Position numbers and translations under genes: made by a program
Shown: positions 51,819 through 60,356 of the stretch, one piece after another
Position numbering within the stretch: position 1 is the first letter of the stretch
How the letters are laid out: each line of letters starts with the position of its first letter
Notes under the pieces: generated by a model
Told to the model about the DNA's origin: nothing
The model's database searches: none
What the model saw: the letters and a program-made list of their open reading frames with translations, nothing else
Assembly: GCF_001613325.1 (NCBI RefSeq)
Contig: NZ_BDCD01000022.1
Location: 186,001 to 250,000 of the forward strand
Source: Nocardia yamanashiensis NBRC 100130
GTDB taxonomy: Bacteria > Actinomycetota > Actinomycetes > Mycobacteriales > Mycobacteriaceae
Direction: 5' to 3'
Length of the DNA stretch: 64,000 nt

Positions 51819-51988
51819 GCCCTCGCTCCCAATGTCTCGAAGTTGTGCGCGGTGCGAACGCTCGGCGCGGTGTCGACGTTTGCGAGAGTGCGCAATGTCT
51901 GCACCGCCAGCGTCAGCAGCGGCGTGAATTCGCCGTCGGCGCAGGAGCGTTCGAGCCTGCGGGTCGCGCCGGCCGCCGAGATGCTCAT
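51815..51988 (-). CDS. 57-residue ORF coupled between fadE32 and fadE33
   Basis: It exactly fills the gap between the two dehydrogenase genes. Its ATG overlaps the fadE32 stop (ATGA, 51988-51985), and its own stop overlaps the fadE33 ATG in the same way (51818-51815). The product is helical and mildly basic, with one Cys; it begins MSISAAGATRRLERS and ends HNFETLGARA. No family is recognised, and I know of no counterpart in the M. tuberculosis operon. It may encode a small subunit or act only as a translational bridge. Confidence 0.5.
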   Translation of the reverse strand: MSISAAGATRRLERSCADGEFTPLLTLAVQTLRTLANVDTAPSVRTAHNFETLGARA

Positions 51989-53034
51989 GCCACGTTGCCC
52001 GCACGCAGGGCGGCGGCGATGCGGGCGCGGTGCTCGGCCGGGGTGCCCCAGGCCGAGCGCAGCGCGGTGACCTTGGTCAGCCACAGGGACAGGTCGCACT
52101 CGGCGGTGTAGCCGATGGCGCCGTGCACCTGGAGGGCGATGCGGGCGGCCTGGTAGGCAGCTTCGCCGCAGGCCAGCTTGGCGGCGGAGATGTCGCGGCC
52201 CCGGGTCTGGGCGTCCGCGCCGGACTCCAGGGTGAGGGCGGCGCGGTAGAGCAGGGGCTGGGCCATCTCCAGGGCGATGGAGACATTGGCCAGATGGTGC
52301 TTGATCGACTGGTAGCGGCCGATCGGGGTGCCGAACTGCTGGCGCTGCTTCACGTATTCGACGCTGATGTCGAGCAGCGAGCGGCCCGCGCCGAGCAGCT
52401 GCGCGGCGGCGGCGAGCGCGGCGGTGTCGAAGGCGGTTTCGATCGCCGCGGCGACGCCCGCGCCCTCGGCCAGGGTCTCGCCGGGGGTGACGGTGAACAG
52501 GCGACGGGCCGCGTCCACCGACTTCACCAGGTCACCGGCGGTCGCGGCGGAGAGCTTGTCACCGTCGGCGACCAGGATCAGATCGGCCAGGTCGGCGTCG
52601 AGCGCCACGCGGCCCCCGGTCGCCGAAGCGGCGGAACCGATCGCGCCCGCGGCGGTGCTGAGCGCGAGCGTGCCGAGCTTGGCCCCTTCGGCGAAGGCGG
52701 GCAGCCATTCGGCGGCCAGCGCACCGTCCGGAAGGGCTTGCAGCAGTGCGGGAATCGCGGCGGCGGTCTCCACCAGCGGGCCCGGCACGGCGGCCCGGCC
52801 GATCTCGGTGAAGGCCACGATGAGCTCCACCGGGCCGGCGCCGAAGCCGCCGTTCTCCTCGGTGATGGTCAGGCCCAGCGCGCCCGCCTCGGCCAGCTGG
52901 CCGATGAGCGCGCGCCCGGCGGCGGAATCGCCCGCGCCCCAGGCCCGGACGACGCCCGGGGTCTTGGCGGCCTCGCCCATCTTGCGCAGGCTGGCGGCGA
53001 AGTCGTGCTGTTCTGCGGTCAATGCGAATCGCAT
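51985..53034 (-). CDS. fadE32: acyl-CoA dehydrogenase FadE32
   Basis: Short-form dehydrogenase, 349 residues. MRFALTAEQHDFAASLRKMG start, ITEENGGFGAGPVELIVAFTEIGR, VEYVKQRQQFGTPIGRYQSIKHHLANVSI, QVHGAIGYTAECDLSLWLTK. It belongs with FadE31 and FadE33 in degradation of the HIP-derived rings, where long and short subunits form heteromers in related systems. It starts 10 nt after fadE31. Confidence 0.87.
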   Translation of the reverse strand: MRFALTAEQHDFAASLRKMGEAAKTPGVVRAWGAGDSAAGRALIGQLAEAGALGLTITEENGGFGAGPVELIVAFTEIGRAAVPGPLVETAAAIPALLQALPDGALAAEWLPAFAEGAKLGTLALSTAAGAIGSAASATGGRVALDADLADLILVADGDKLSAATAGDLVKSVDAARRLFTVTPGETLAEGAGVAAAIETAFDTAALAAAAQLLGAGRSLLDISVEYVKQRQQFGTPIGRYQSIKHHLANVSIALEMAQPLLYRAALTLESGADAQTRGRDISAAKLACGEAAYQAARIALQVHGAIGYTAECDLSLWLTKVTALRSAWGTPAEHRARIAAALRAGNVA

Positions 53035-53044
53035 GTCGTCTCCC

Positions 53045-54175
53045 TTACCGCGGCAGGCCGAGCAGGCGTTCGGCGATGATATTGCGCTGAATCTCGTTGG
53101 TGCCCGCGTAGATCGGGCCCGCGAGCGAGAACAGGAAGCCGTCGGTCCAGGCGGATTCCTGTTCGGCGGCGGCCCCGTGCAGGTCCAGCGCGGTTTCGTG
53201 CATGGCGATGTCCAGTTCGGACCAGAACACCTTGTTGACCGAGGATTCCGCGCCTAGCTGGCCGCCCTCGGCCAGGCGGGTGACGGTGGCCCAGGTGTTG
53301 AGCCGGTACGCCTCGGCCCCGACCCAGGCGTCCACCACGCGATCGCCGATGGCGGTGTCGGTTTCGGCGGCCGCCGACTTCCACAGCTCGATCAGCTTCA
53401 CGACGGTGGCGTTGAACCGGCCGGGGGAGCGCAGCGAGAGCCCGCGCTCGTTGCTGGAGGTCGCCATGGCGACCTTCCACCCGTTATTGGCCTCGCCGAT
53501 CACATCGGAGTCCGGCACGAACACATTGTCGAGGAAGATCTCCGCGAAGCCCGGCTCGCCGTCCAGCTGCGGAATCGGGCGCACGGTCACGCCTTCCGCG
53601 GTCAGCGGGAACATCACGTAGGTGAGCCCGCGATGCCGTTCGGCCTCCGGGTCGCTGCGGAACAACCCGAATCCCCAGTCCGCGAACGAGGCCCGCGAGC
53701 TCCAGGTCTTCTGCCCGTTGAGCAGCCAGCCGCCCTCGGTGCGCTTGGCGGTGGAGCGGATACCGGCCAGATCGGACCCGGCCTCCGGCTCGGACCACGC
53801 CTGCGCCCAGATGTCGTCGGCGCGAGCCATTCTCGGCAGGAACCGGGCCAGCTGCTCCGGGGTGGCGTGCTCGAACAGGGTCGGCGCGAGCAGGAAGATG
53901 CCGTTCTGGGAGACCCGACCCGGCGCACCCGCCGCGTAGTACTCCTCCTCGAAGATGACCCATTCGGTCAGCGAGGCATCGCGGCCACCGTATTCGGCGG
54001 GCCAGGCCACACAGGACAGCCGGGCCTCGGCCAGCTTGGCCTCCCACGCCCGGTGCGCCTCGAACCCCTCCTTGGTGTCCATGGACGGCAGCGGTTCGGC
54101 GGGCACATTGGCGGCCAGGAATTCCCGCACCTCGCGGCGGAATTCCTCGGTCTTGGCGTCGAATTCGAGATCCAC
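53045..54175 (-). CDS. fadE31: acyl-CoA dehydrogenase FadE31
   Basis: Long-form catalytic subunit (376 residues, against about 377 in M. tuberculosis). CVAWPAEYGGRDASLTEWVIFEEEY, QAWSEPEAGSDLAGIRSTAKR, LNGQKTWSSRASFADWGFGLF and GTNEIQRNIIAERLLGLPR are all present, so the FAD and substrate sites look complete. GTG 54175 immediately follows the enoyl-CoA hydratase stop. Confidence 0.88.
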   Translation of the reverse strand: MDLEFDAKTEEFRREVREFLAANVPAEPLPSMDTKEGFEAHRAWEAKLAEARLSCVAWPAEYGGRDASLTEWVIFEEEYYAAGAPGRVSQNGIFLLAPTLFEHATPEQLARFLPRMARADDIWAQAWSEPEAGSDLAGIRSTAKRTEGGWLLNGQKTWSSRASFADWGFGLFRSDPEAERHRGLTYVMFPLTAEGVTVRPIPQLDGEPGFAEIFLDNVFVPDSDVIGEANNGWKVAMATSSNERGLSLRSPGRFNATVVKLIELWKSAAAETDTAIGDRVVDAWVGAEAYRLNTWATVTRLAEGGQLGAESSVNKVFWSELDIAMHETALDLHGAAAEQESAWTDGFLFSLAGPIYAGTNEIQRNIIAERLLGLPR

Positions 54176-55084
54176 TTACTTGGCCCCGTTCCTCTCGGTA
54201 GCGGCATCTGATTCCCGGCTCACCGCGGCCGCCTTCATCGACTTGGCGTCCATGCCGCCGAGCGAGCCGGAGCCGATTTCGGCATTGTGGGCGTGCGCGA
54301 AATGGTGCAGCCCGAACACGGAATCCATGCCGGCGCGCATACCCATCAGGTCCTCGCACTGGTTGACGGCCTTCTTGGTGAGCGCCAGCCCGAATTGCGG
54401 CATCTCCGAGATCTTCTCGGCGAGCGCGATGGTGTGCGATTCCAGTTCCTCGCGCGGCACAACGCGATTGACCATGCCCCACTCGTAAGCCTGTGCGGCG
54501 GTGAAGCGTTCACCGGTGAACAGGATCTCCTTGGCGCGGCGCGGCCCCAGCACCCACGGGTGCGCGAAGTATTCGACGCCCGGAATGCCCATGCGCACAA
54601 CCGGATCGGAGAAGAACGCGTCCTCGGATGCCACGATCATGTCGCAGGACCAGGCCAGCATGAGCGCGCCCGCGATGCACGCGCCCTGCACCATGGCGAT
54701 GGTCGGCTTGGGGATCTCCCGCCAGCGCCGGCACATGCCCAGGTACACCTCGGACTCGCGCGCGAACCGCTGATCGCCGCCCGGCCGGTCCACGTGGTCC
54801 CACCACATGACGGCCTTGTTCTCGTAGGAGATGTGGTGATCGCGTCCCGGCGTCCCGATATCGTGCCCGGCGCTGAAATGCTTTCCAGCACCGGCCAGCA
54901 CGATCACCTTGACCTCGGCGTCTTCGACGGCGCGCGTGAAAGCGGCATCGAGCGCGTAGGTCATGACCGAGTTCTGCGCATTGCGGTAGTCCGGGCGGTT
55001 CAGGGTGACGACCGCTATCGGACCCCGCTTCTCGTAGAGGACGACCTCGCCCTCATCGGGAACGGGTCCCAGTTCCTGGCTCAC
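54176..55084 (-). CDS. enoyl-CoA hydratase/isomerase in the fadD3 operon
   Basis: 302-residue crotonase: VVTLNRPDYRNAQNSVM, oxyanion loop AGAGKHFSAGHDIGTPG and VQGACIAGALMLAWSCDMIVASEDAFFSDPVVRMGIPG. A ~20-residue insertion (MWWDHVDRPGGDQRFARESE) and a Ser/Ala-rich tail make it longer than EchA20 (about 247 residues in M. tuberculosis). I do not assign it to EchA20. Coupled to fadD3 (GTGA overlap) and fadE31, so it should act on a HIP-CoA-derived enoyl-CoA. Confidence 0.85.
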   Translation of the reverse strand: MSQELGPVPDEGEVVLYEKRGPIAVVTLNRPDYRNAQNSVMTYALDAAFTRAVEDAEVKVIVLAGAGKHFSAGHDIGTPGRDHHISYENKAVMWWDHVDRPGGDQRFARESEVYLGMCRRWREIPKPTIAMVQGACIAGALMLAWSCDMIVASEDAFFSDPVVRMGIPGVEYFAHPWVLGPRRAKEILFTGERFTAAQAYEWGMVNRVVPREELESHTIALAEKISEMPQFGLALTKKAVNQCEDLMGMRAGMDSVFGLHHFAHAHNAEIGSGSLGGMDAKSMKAAAVSRESDAATERNGAK

Positions 55085-56628
55085 GCCTTCTCCTCACGTA
55101 GTTGCCGCTTGAGCACCTTCCCGGCGGCGCTGTAGGGCAGCGCGTCGCGGAACTCCACGAAGCGCGGCACCTTGAAGTTGGCGAGCAGCGTCTTGGCATG
55201 CGCCACCACGTCTTCGGCGGTCAGCGCCGAGCCGGGCTTGCGCACCACGAACGCCTTGCCGACCTCGCCCATGCGCTCGTCCTCGATACCGATGACGGCG
55301 GTCTCGGCCACGCCCTCCAGGCGGGCCAGGGCCTGCTCCACCTCGGCGGGGTACACATTGAACCCGCCGGAGATGTACATGTCCTTGAGCCGGTCGGTGA
55401 TCTTCAGATACCCGCGCTCGTCGATGATCGCGACATCGCCGGTGTGCAGCCAGCCGTCCTTGTCGATGGTGTCCGCGGTGGCCTGCGGATCGTCGAGGTA
55501 GCCCAGCATCACCTGCGACCCGCGGATCAGCAGCTCGCCATTGTCGGCCAGCTTGATCTCGAAGTCGCCGATGGCCCGCCCGCAGGTATTGGCGATGGTC
55601 TCGGCGTCGTCCTCCGGGCGGCACATGGTGCCGAAACCACCGGACTCCGACAGCCCGTACGCGGTCAGCACCACATCGAATTGCAGTTCGCTGCGCATTC
55701 TTTCGATGAGCACGACCGGCACGGTGGCCGCGCCGGTGACCGCGACCCGCAGCGACGACAGATCGGCATCGTGGCGCGCCGGATGCTCCAGGATCGTCTG
55801 ATAGATGGTCGGCGGTCCGGTCAGCACGGTGATGCCCTCGTCGTGCACCAGCCGCATGGTCTCCGGCACGTCGAAGGTGGCCTGCGGGATCACGCTCGCA
55901 CCGGTCACCAGGCACGCGAGAATGCCCGCCTTGTAACCGAAGTTGTGGAAGAACGGCGGCACCACCAGGTACCGGTCGCTCTGGTTCAGCGTCGCGCACT
56001 CGGCCCAGGCCCGCGCGCCCGCCAGCGCCTGCCGGTGCGCGATCAAGGTGCCCTTGCTGCGCCCGGTGGTGCCGGAGGTGAAGAGGATGTCGGACAGATC
56101 GTCCGGCCGCACCGATTCGGCCCGCGCCACCACGTCTTCCAGGCTGACCGCCTCGGCCAGCTTGGCCAGCTCCGACCACACGATGGCGTCGGCCACCGGC
56201 TCCTCGGTCTCGGACGGGATCACGATGACCGTCTCGATGCCGAGTTCCGGTGCGGCGGCGCGCAGTTCGCTCAGCCGGTCGCGTCCCAGGAAGGCGCCCG
56301 CGATGAACAGCGCCTTTGCGTCCACCCGCGACAGCACATCCGCCGCCTCGTCCGCCACGTAGCGCGTGTTCAACGGAACGATGGCCGCACCGACGTAATG
56401 CGTGGCGAGCACCGCGGTCACCCAGTGGTGGGTGTTGGGCGCCCAGATGCCGATGCGGTCGCCCCGCTGAATACCGCGCGCCATGAGCGCACGCGCGGTC
56501 TCATGGACCGAGTCCAGCAGTTGCGACCAGCTCAGACGGACAGCACCATCGCCGACAGCGGGCGCCTCACCGTAGGTGGCGGCGGCCGCGTGCAGGGCGA
56601 GCGGTGTGGTCTGCGGAGGAGATGTCAC
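55081..56628 (-). CDS. fadD3: HIP-CoA ligase FadD3
   Basis: Activates the HIP indane propionate to its CoA ester, the entry step to ring C/D breakdown and the source of the KstR2 inducer. 515 residues of the ANL family: P-loop LFTSGTTGRSKGTLIAHRQ, YGLSESGG, hinge LHTGDVAIIDERGYLKITDRLKDMYISGGFNVYP and the C-terminal Lys in PYSAAGKVLKRQLREE. First gene of the minus-strand KstR2 operon; GTG 56628 is 35 nt from the KstR2 box. Confidence 0.92.
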   Translation of the reverse strand: MTSPPQTTPLALHAAAATYGEAPAVGDGAVRLSWSQLLDSVHETARALMARGIQRGDRIGIWAPNTHHWVTAVLATHYVGAAIVPLNTRYVADEAADVLSRVDAKALFIAGAFLGRDRLSELRAAAPELGIETVIVIPSETEEPVADAIVWSELAKLAEAVSLEDVVARAESVRPDDLSDILFTSGTTGRSKGTLIAHRQALAGARAWAECATLNQSDRYLVVPPFFHNFGYKAGILACLVTGASVIPQATFDVPETMRLVHDEGITVLTGPPTIYQTILEHPARHDADLSSLRVAVTGAATVPVVLIERMRSELQFDVVLTAYGLSESGGFGTMCRPEDDAETIANTCGRAIGDFEIKLADNGELLIRGSQVMLGYLDDPQATADTIDKDGWLHTGDVAIIDERGYLKITDRLKDMYISGGFNVYPAEVEQALARLEGVAETAVIGIEDERMGEVGKAFVVRKPGSALTAEDVVAHAKTLLANFKVPRFVEFRDALPYSAAGKVLKRQLREEKA

Positions 56629-56662
56629 GGGAGTTCCTGCCGTCCGGGAATGGGTCTAACAA

Positions 56663-56676
56663 AGCAAGTGCTTGGT
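56663..56676. promoter_or_regulatory. KstR2 operator between fadD3 and fadE30
   Basis: AGCAAGTGCTTGGT matches AnCAAGnnCTTGnT fully. A second small inverted repeat (GGTAG/CTACC, 56675-56690) adjoins it on the fadE30 side. One operator can control both divergent transcripts. Confidence 0.88.
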
Positions 56677-56692
56677 AGGTTACTCTACCGAC

Positions 56693-57919
56693 GTGAGCAT
56701 GATCCAGACCCCCGAACCGGCCACCGGGACTGAGCCCCGCGAGGACGCCGAGTTCCGCACGGAAGTGCGGGAATGGCTGGCCGAGAACCTGAACGGCCAG
56801 TTCCGCGAGCTGCGCGGTCTGGGTGGTCCCGGGCGCGAACACGAGGCATTCGAGGAGCGTCTCGAATGGGACCGCGCCCTGGCCGCCGCCGGACTGACCT
56901 GCCTGGGCTGGCCCAAGGAGTGGGGCGGCCGCGACGCCACCCTGCGCCAGCAGGTCATCTTCCACGAGGAATACGCCAAGGCCGATGCGCCGAGCCGGGT
57001 TTCGCACCTGGGTGAGGAACTGCTCGGCCCGACCGTCATCGCCTTCGGCACCGAAGAGCAGAAGCGGCGGTTCCTGCCCGGCATCCGCAATGTCACCGAA
57101 CTCTGGTGCCAGGGCTACTCCGAACCGGGCGCGGGCTCGGACCTGGCCGCCGTCACCACCTCCGCCCAGCTCGAGGGCGACGAGTGGGTCATCAACGGCC
57201 AGAAGGTCTGGACCTCGCTCGCGCACCTGTCCGACTGGTGCTTCGTGGTCGCTCGCACCGAGAAGGGCTCCAGCCGTCACCACGGCCTGTCCTACCTGCT
57301 GGTTCCCATGAAGCAGCCGGGCGTCGAGGTGCGGCCCATCATCCAGCTCACCGGCACCGCGGAATTCAACGAGGTGTTCTTCTCCGACGCCCGCACCGCC
57401 GCCGATCTGGTGGTCGGGCAGCCCGGCGACGGCTGGAAGGTCGCCATGGGCACGCTCACCTTCGAGCGCGGCATCTCCACCGTCGGCCAGCAGATCCGCT
57501 ACGCGCGTGAACTGACCGATCTGGAAGTGGTCGCCCGCGAGAACGGTTCCATCGACGATCCGATCATCGCCGCCCGCCTGGACCAGGCCTGGGTCGGTCT
57601 GCGGGTGCTGCGCGCCCACGTGCTGCGCACCCTGGAGTCCGGCCACGACGGCGCGTCGGTCGATGCCCGCACCGCCGCGGGGCAGGCCTCGGTCACCAAG
57701 CTGCTGTGGGCCAACTGGCATCGCGATCTGGGCGAGCTGGCCATGGACGTGCTGGGCGCGCCGGGTCTCATCGCCGACGCCAAGGACGACGATCTCAATG
57801 CCTGGCAGCGGCTGTTCCTCTTCAGCCGGGCCGACACCATCTACGGCGGTTCCAACGAAGTGCAGCGCAACATCATCTCCGAGCGCGTGCTCGGACTTCC
57901 CCGAGAGGCTCGACCGTGA
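56693..57919 (+). CDS. fadE30: acyl-CoA dehydrogenase FadE30
   Basis: Dehydrogenase acting early on HIP-CoA derivatives. 408 residues from GTG 56693 (ATG 56699 is an alternative). Features: CLGWPKEWGGRDATLRQQVIFHEEY, QGYSEPGAGSDLAAVTTSAQ, NGQKVWTSLAHLSDWCFVV and YGGSNEVQRNIISERVLGLPR. No ribosome-binding site precedes the start, and it sits about 6 nt after a TACTCT hexamer, so the mRNA may be leaderless. It overlaps ipdF by 4 nt. Confidence 0.9.
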   Translation: MSMIQTPEPATGTEPREDAEFRTEVREWLAENLNGQFRELRGLGGPGREHEAFEERLEWDRALAAAGLTCLGWPKEWGGRDATLRQQVIFHEEYAKADAPSRVSHLGEELLGPTVIAFGTEEQKRRFLPGIRNVTELWCQGYSEPGAGSDLAAVTTSAQLEGDEWVINGQKVWTSLAHLSDWCFVVARTEKGSSRHHGLSYLLVPMKQPGVEVRPIIQLTGTAEFNEVFFSDARTAADLVVGQPGDGWKVAMGTLTFERGISTVGQQIRYARELTDLEVVARENGSIDDPIIAARLDQAWVGLRVLRAHVLRTLESGHDGASVDARTAAGQASVTKLLWANWHRDLGELAMDVLGAPGLIADAKDDDLNAWQRLFLFSRADTIYGGSNEVQRNIISERVLGLPREARP

Positions 57920-58710
57920 GTGATCTGTCCATCGCCCCCGAAATCGTCGGCGGCCACAACCTGCTCGCGGGCAAGACCGCCGTGGTGACCGCCGCGGCCG
58001 GTACCGGCATCGGTTCGGCCACCGCGCGCCGCCTGCTCTCCGAGGGTGCGGACGTCGTGGTCTCCGACTGGCACGAGCGTCGGCTCAAGGAGACCGAAGA
58101 GGCGCTGAAGGCCGAATTCCCGGACCGCCGAATCGCTTCCGTGCCGTGTGACGTCAGCTCCACCGAGCAGGTCGACGCGCTGATCGCCGGGGCCGTGGCC
58201 GCGCTGGGCCGCATCGACATCATGGTCAACAATGCCGGCCTCGGCGGCGAGGTGCCGGTGGTCGACATGACCGACGAGCAGTGGGACAAGGTCCTCGACA
58301 TCACCCTCAACGGCACCTTCCGCGCCACCCGCGCGGTGCTGAAGTACTTCCGCGAGGCGGGGCACGGCGGCGTGATCGTCAACAACGCCTCCGTGCTCGG
58401 CTGGCGCGCCCAGCACGGCCAGGCCCACTACGCCGCGGCCAAGGCCGGCGTCATGGCGCTCACCCGCTGCTCCGCCGTCGAGGCCGCCGAGTACGGCGTG
58501 CGCATCAACGCGGTGGCCCCGTCCATCGCCCGGCACGCCTTCCTGGACAAGGTCACCTCCGCCGATCTCCTCGATCGCCTGGCCGCCGGCGAGGCGTTCG
58601 GCCGCGCCGCCGAGCCGTGGGAGGTCGCGGCGACCATCGCCATGCTGGCGAGCGACTACACCACCTACCTCACCGGTGAGGTGGTGTCGATTTCGAGCCA
58701 GCGCGCCTGA
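57916..58710 (+). CDS. ipdF: short-chain dehydrogenase of the KstR2 regulon (IpdF-like)
   Basis: 264-residue SDR: cofactor motif AVVTAAAGTGIGSATARRLL (Rossmann G-rich loop), NNAGLGGEVPVV, catalytic Ser in VIVNNASVLGW and YAAAKAGVMALTRC with the Tyr-x3-Lys pair. It corresponds by position (after fadE30) and sequence type to M. tuberculosis Rv3559c, named IpdF, which oxidises or reduces a ring-C/D hydroxyl CoA intermediate. GTG 57916 is coupled to fadE30. Confidence 0.85.
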   Translation: MSDLSIAPEIVGGHNLLAGKTAVVTAAAGTGIGSATARRLLSEGADVVVSDWHERRLKETEEALKAEFPDRRIASVPCDVSSTEQVDALIAGAVAALGRIDIMVNNAGLGGEVPVVDMTDEQWDKVLDITLNGTFRATRAVLKYFREAGHGGVIVNNASVLGWRAQHGQAHYAAAKAGVMALTRCSAVEAAEYGVRINAVAPSIARHAFLDKVTSADLLDRLAAGEAFGRAAEPWEVAATIAMLASDYTTYLTGEVVSISSQRA

Positions 58711-58788
58711 ATCGAAATTGCACTCGCACAACTGAATTAGTGCGTTCGGGCAAAGCGAAAAGCTGTGTCGTCCGGTCGCAGGTTTTCT

Positions 58789-58821
58789 CACTGCCGCGTT
58801 CCCCCGGGGGGCGCGGCAGTG
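58789..58821 (+). terminator. terminator hairpin after ipdF
   Basis: 10-bp stem CACTGCCGCG / CGCGGCAGTG enclosing a C/G-rich loop, followed by CCTATTTCC. It closes the fadE30-ipdF transcript 79 nt after the stop. Confidence 0.65.
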
Positions 58822-58917
58822 CCTATTTCCGACCGAATAGAAATTGGGTGGCGCGGCGTGCGGGGCGTTGTGCCATTCTGGGTTAGGCCGGTTCCGCATA
58901 GTCGAAGGGCACGACCC

Positions 58918-59673
58918 ATGGGTCCGGATCGCCGTCAACAATCAACCCCCGAACAAGGCCACGAGGAATTCGAACTCGAGCTCGTGCGCGAGGTCGTGCT
59001 CGCGCGCCGAAGACTCGACAATGCCGTGCTGGCCGCGCTCACCCTGGGTGCGGAGCTACTGGAGCACGACTCCGAGCGCGCCACCGCCATGCGGGCCGCG
59101 CAGATCCTGGAACAGCACGTGGTCGACGAGAGCGATGTCGCCCGCGATCCGCGCGCGGCCTTGCGCGAGGACATGATCCGCGATCGCGACCGGGCGCGCC
59201 GCCTGGGCCTGTCCCGGGCGGTCGGGTATTCCGACTCCGATGCGCAACGGCGCCGTCGCAAACGCACGGCGCTGTTGTGCGAAGTACGCGCCGATCTCCT
59301 GGAAGTCGTCCGCGCCAGCCAGCGTCAGCACGCCGACCGCCTCACCTTCGCCGACAACATCGCCAAGGGATTGTGCGATGCCACCGACAAATTGGTCGTC
59401 GGCGCCGATATGGAGACATATCGGGCATGGCAACGCGGCATGGTCCTCAAAATAATCGAGGAACCCAACGACGACGGCGGCCCGCCCCGCGTCATGGCAA
59501 CCGTCGACGCCGGCCCCGGCCGCGACCCCCTCACTGTCGAATGGGACAGCCCGGAACGCAGACTGGCCCTGGTAGCCCGCATGGCCCGCGCCGGCGTCTC
59601 CCCGATCATCATCTGCGACCGCCTGCTAGCGGACCTGTCGGTGTCGTCGCCCTTGCGATATTCCGTGCGCTGA
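58918..59673 (+). CDS. hypothetical protein between ipdF and kstR2
   Basis: 251 residues from ATG 58918 (GAAGGG at 58904-58909). The first ~170 residues are strongly charged and helical (ELVREVVLARRRLDNAVLAAL; DRDRARRLGLSRAVGYSDSDAQRRRRKR), possibly coiled coil. The rest contains TVEWDSPERRLALVARMARAGVSPIIICDRL. No enzyme motif, signal or membrane segment. It lies between a terminator and the kstR2 operator, so it is probably expressed separately. No steroid link is evident; not recognised. Confidence 0.7.
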   Translation: MGPDRRQQSTPEQGHEEFELELVREVVLARRRLDNAVLAALTLGAELLEHDSERATAMRAAQILEQHVVDESDVARDPRAALREDMIRDRDRARRLGLSRAVGYSDSDAQRRRRKRTALLCEVRADLLEVVRASQRQHADRLTFADNIAKGLCDATDKLVVGADMETYRAWQRGMVLKIIEEPNDDGGPPRVMATVDAGPGRDPLTVEWDSPERRLALVARMARAGVSPIIICDRLLADLSVSSPLRYSVR

Positions 59674-59693
59674 ACGGGAACCTCGGTGGACCA

Positions 59694-59707
59694 AGCAAAT
59701 GCTTGGT
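59694..59707. promoter_or_regulatory. degenerate KstR2 site before kstR2
   Basis: AGCAAATGCTTGGT fits AnCAAGnnCTTGnT with one change (G to A). It lies within a wider palindrome CCAAGCAAATGCTTGG (59691-59706, one mismatched pair). TATATT at 59710-59715 is a good -10 whose start point would fall at the kstR2 GTG. Confidence 0.75.
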
Positions 59708-59721
59708 TGTATATTGGCGGA

Positions 59722-60330
59722 GTGACCTCACCAGACCCGACGAAATCAGCACGTCGTAACGAGCTGCTCGGTCTTGCCGCCAACCTCTTCGCCGAGCGGG
59801 GACTGCGCGCGACCACGGTTCGTGACATTGCCGACGCCGCCGGGATTCTATCCGGGTCTCTCTACCACCACTTCGATTCCAAAGAAGCCATGGTGGACGA
59901 GATTCTGCGCGGCTTCCTCGACGACCTCTTCGGCCGCTACCGCGAGATCGTCGGCTCGGGCCTGCCTGCCCGCGACATCCTCGAAGCCCTGGTGATCGCG
60001 TCCTACGAATCGTTCGACCAATTCCACGCGGCCGTCGCCATCTACCAGGCCGAGGCCAAACGCCTCAGCGGCACACCGCGATTCGGCTACATCGACGAGT
60101 ACAACAAGGAGTTCCGCGAACTCTGGCACCAGGTGCTCGCCAACGGCGTCGAGGACGGCAGCTTCCGCCCCGAGATGGATATCGAACTGGCCTACCGGTT
60201 CCTGCGCGACACCGTCTGGGTGTCGGTGCGCTGGTATCAGCCCGGCGGCCGGATCACCGTCGACGCCCTCGCCAAGCAGTACCTCACCATCGTGCTCGAC
60301 GGGCTCACCGCCCCGGCCGCGCGCGCATAG
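59722..60330 (+). CDS. kstR2: TetR-family repressor of ring C/D catabolism KstR2
   Basis: 202 residues, closely matching M. tuberculosis KstR2: LLGLAANLFAERGLRATTVR, DIADAAGILSGSLYHHFDSK, EAMVDEILRGFLDDLF, RFLRDTVWVSVRWYQPGG. Represses the HIP regulon and is released by HIP-CoA. GTG 59722 is chosen because the frame upstream (to ATG 59686) would run through its own operator, and because a -10 hexamer ends 6 nt before the GTG. Followed by fadA6 after 26 nt. Confidence 0.94.
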   Translation: MTSPDPTKSARRNELLGLAANLFAERGLRATTVRDIADAAGILSGSLYHHFDSKEAMVDEILRGFLDDLFGRYREIVGSGLPARDILEALVIASYESFDQFHAAVAIYQAEAKRLSGTPRFGYIDEYNKEFRELWHQVLANGVEDGSFRPEMDIELAYRFLRDTVWVSVRWYQPGGRITVDALAKQYLTIVLDGLTAPAARA

Positions 60331-60356
60331 TTCCAGCCCAGCAGTAGGAGTTCAGA

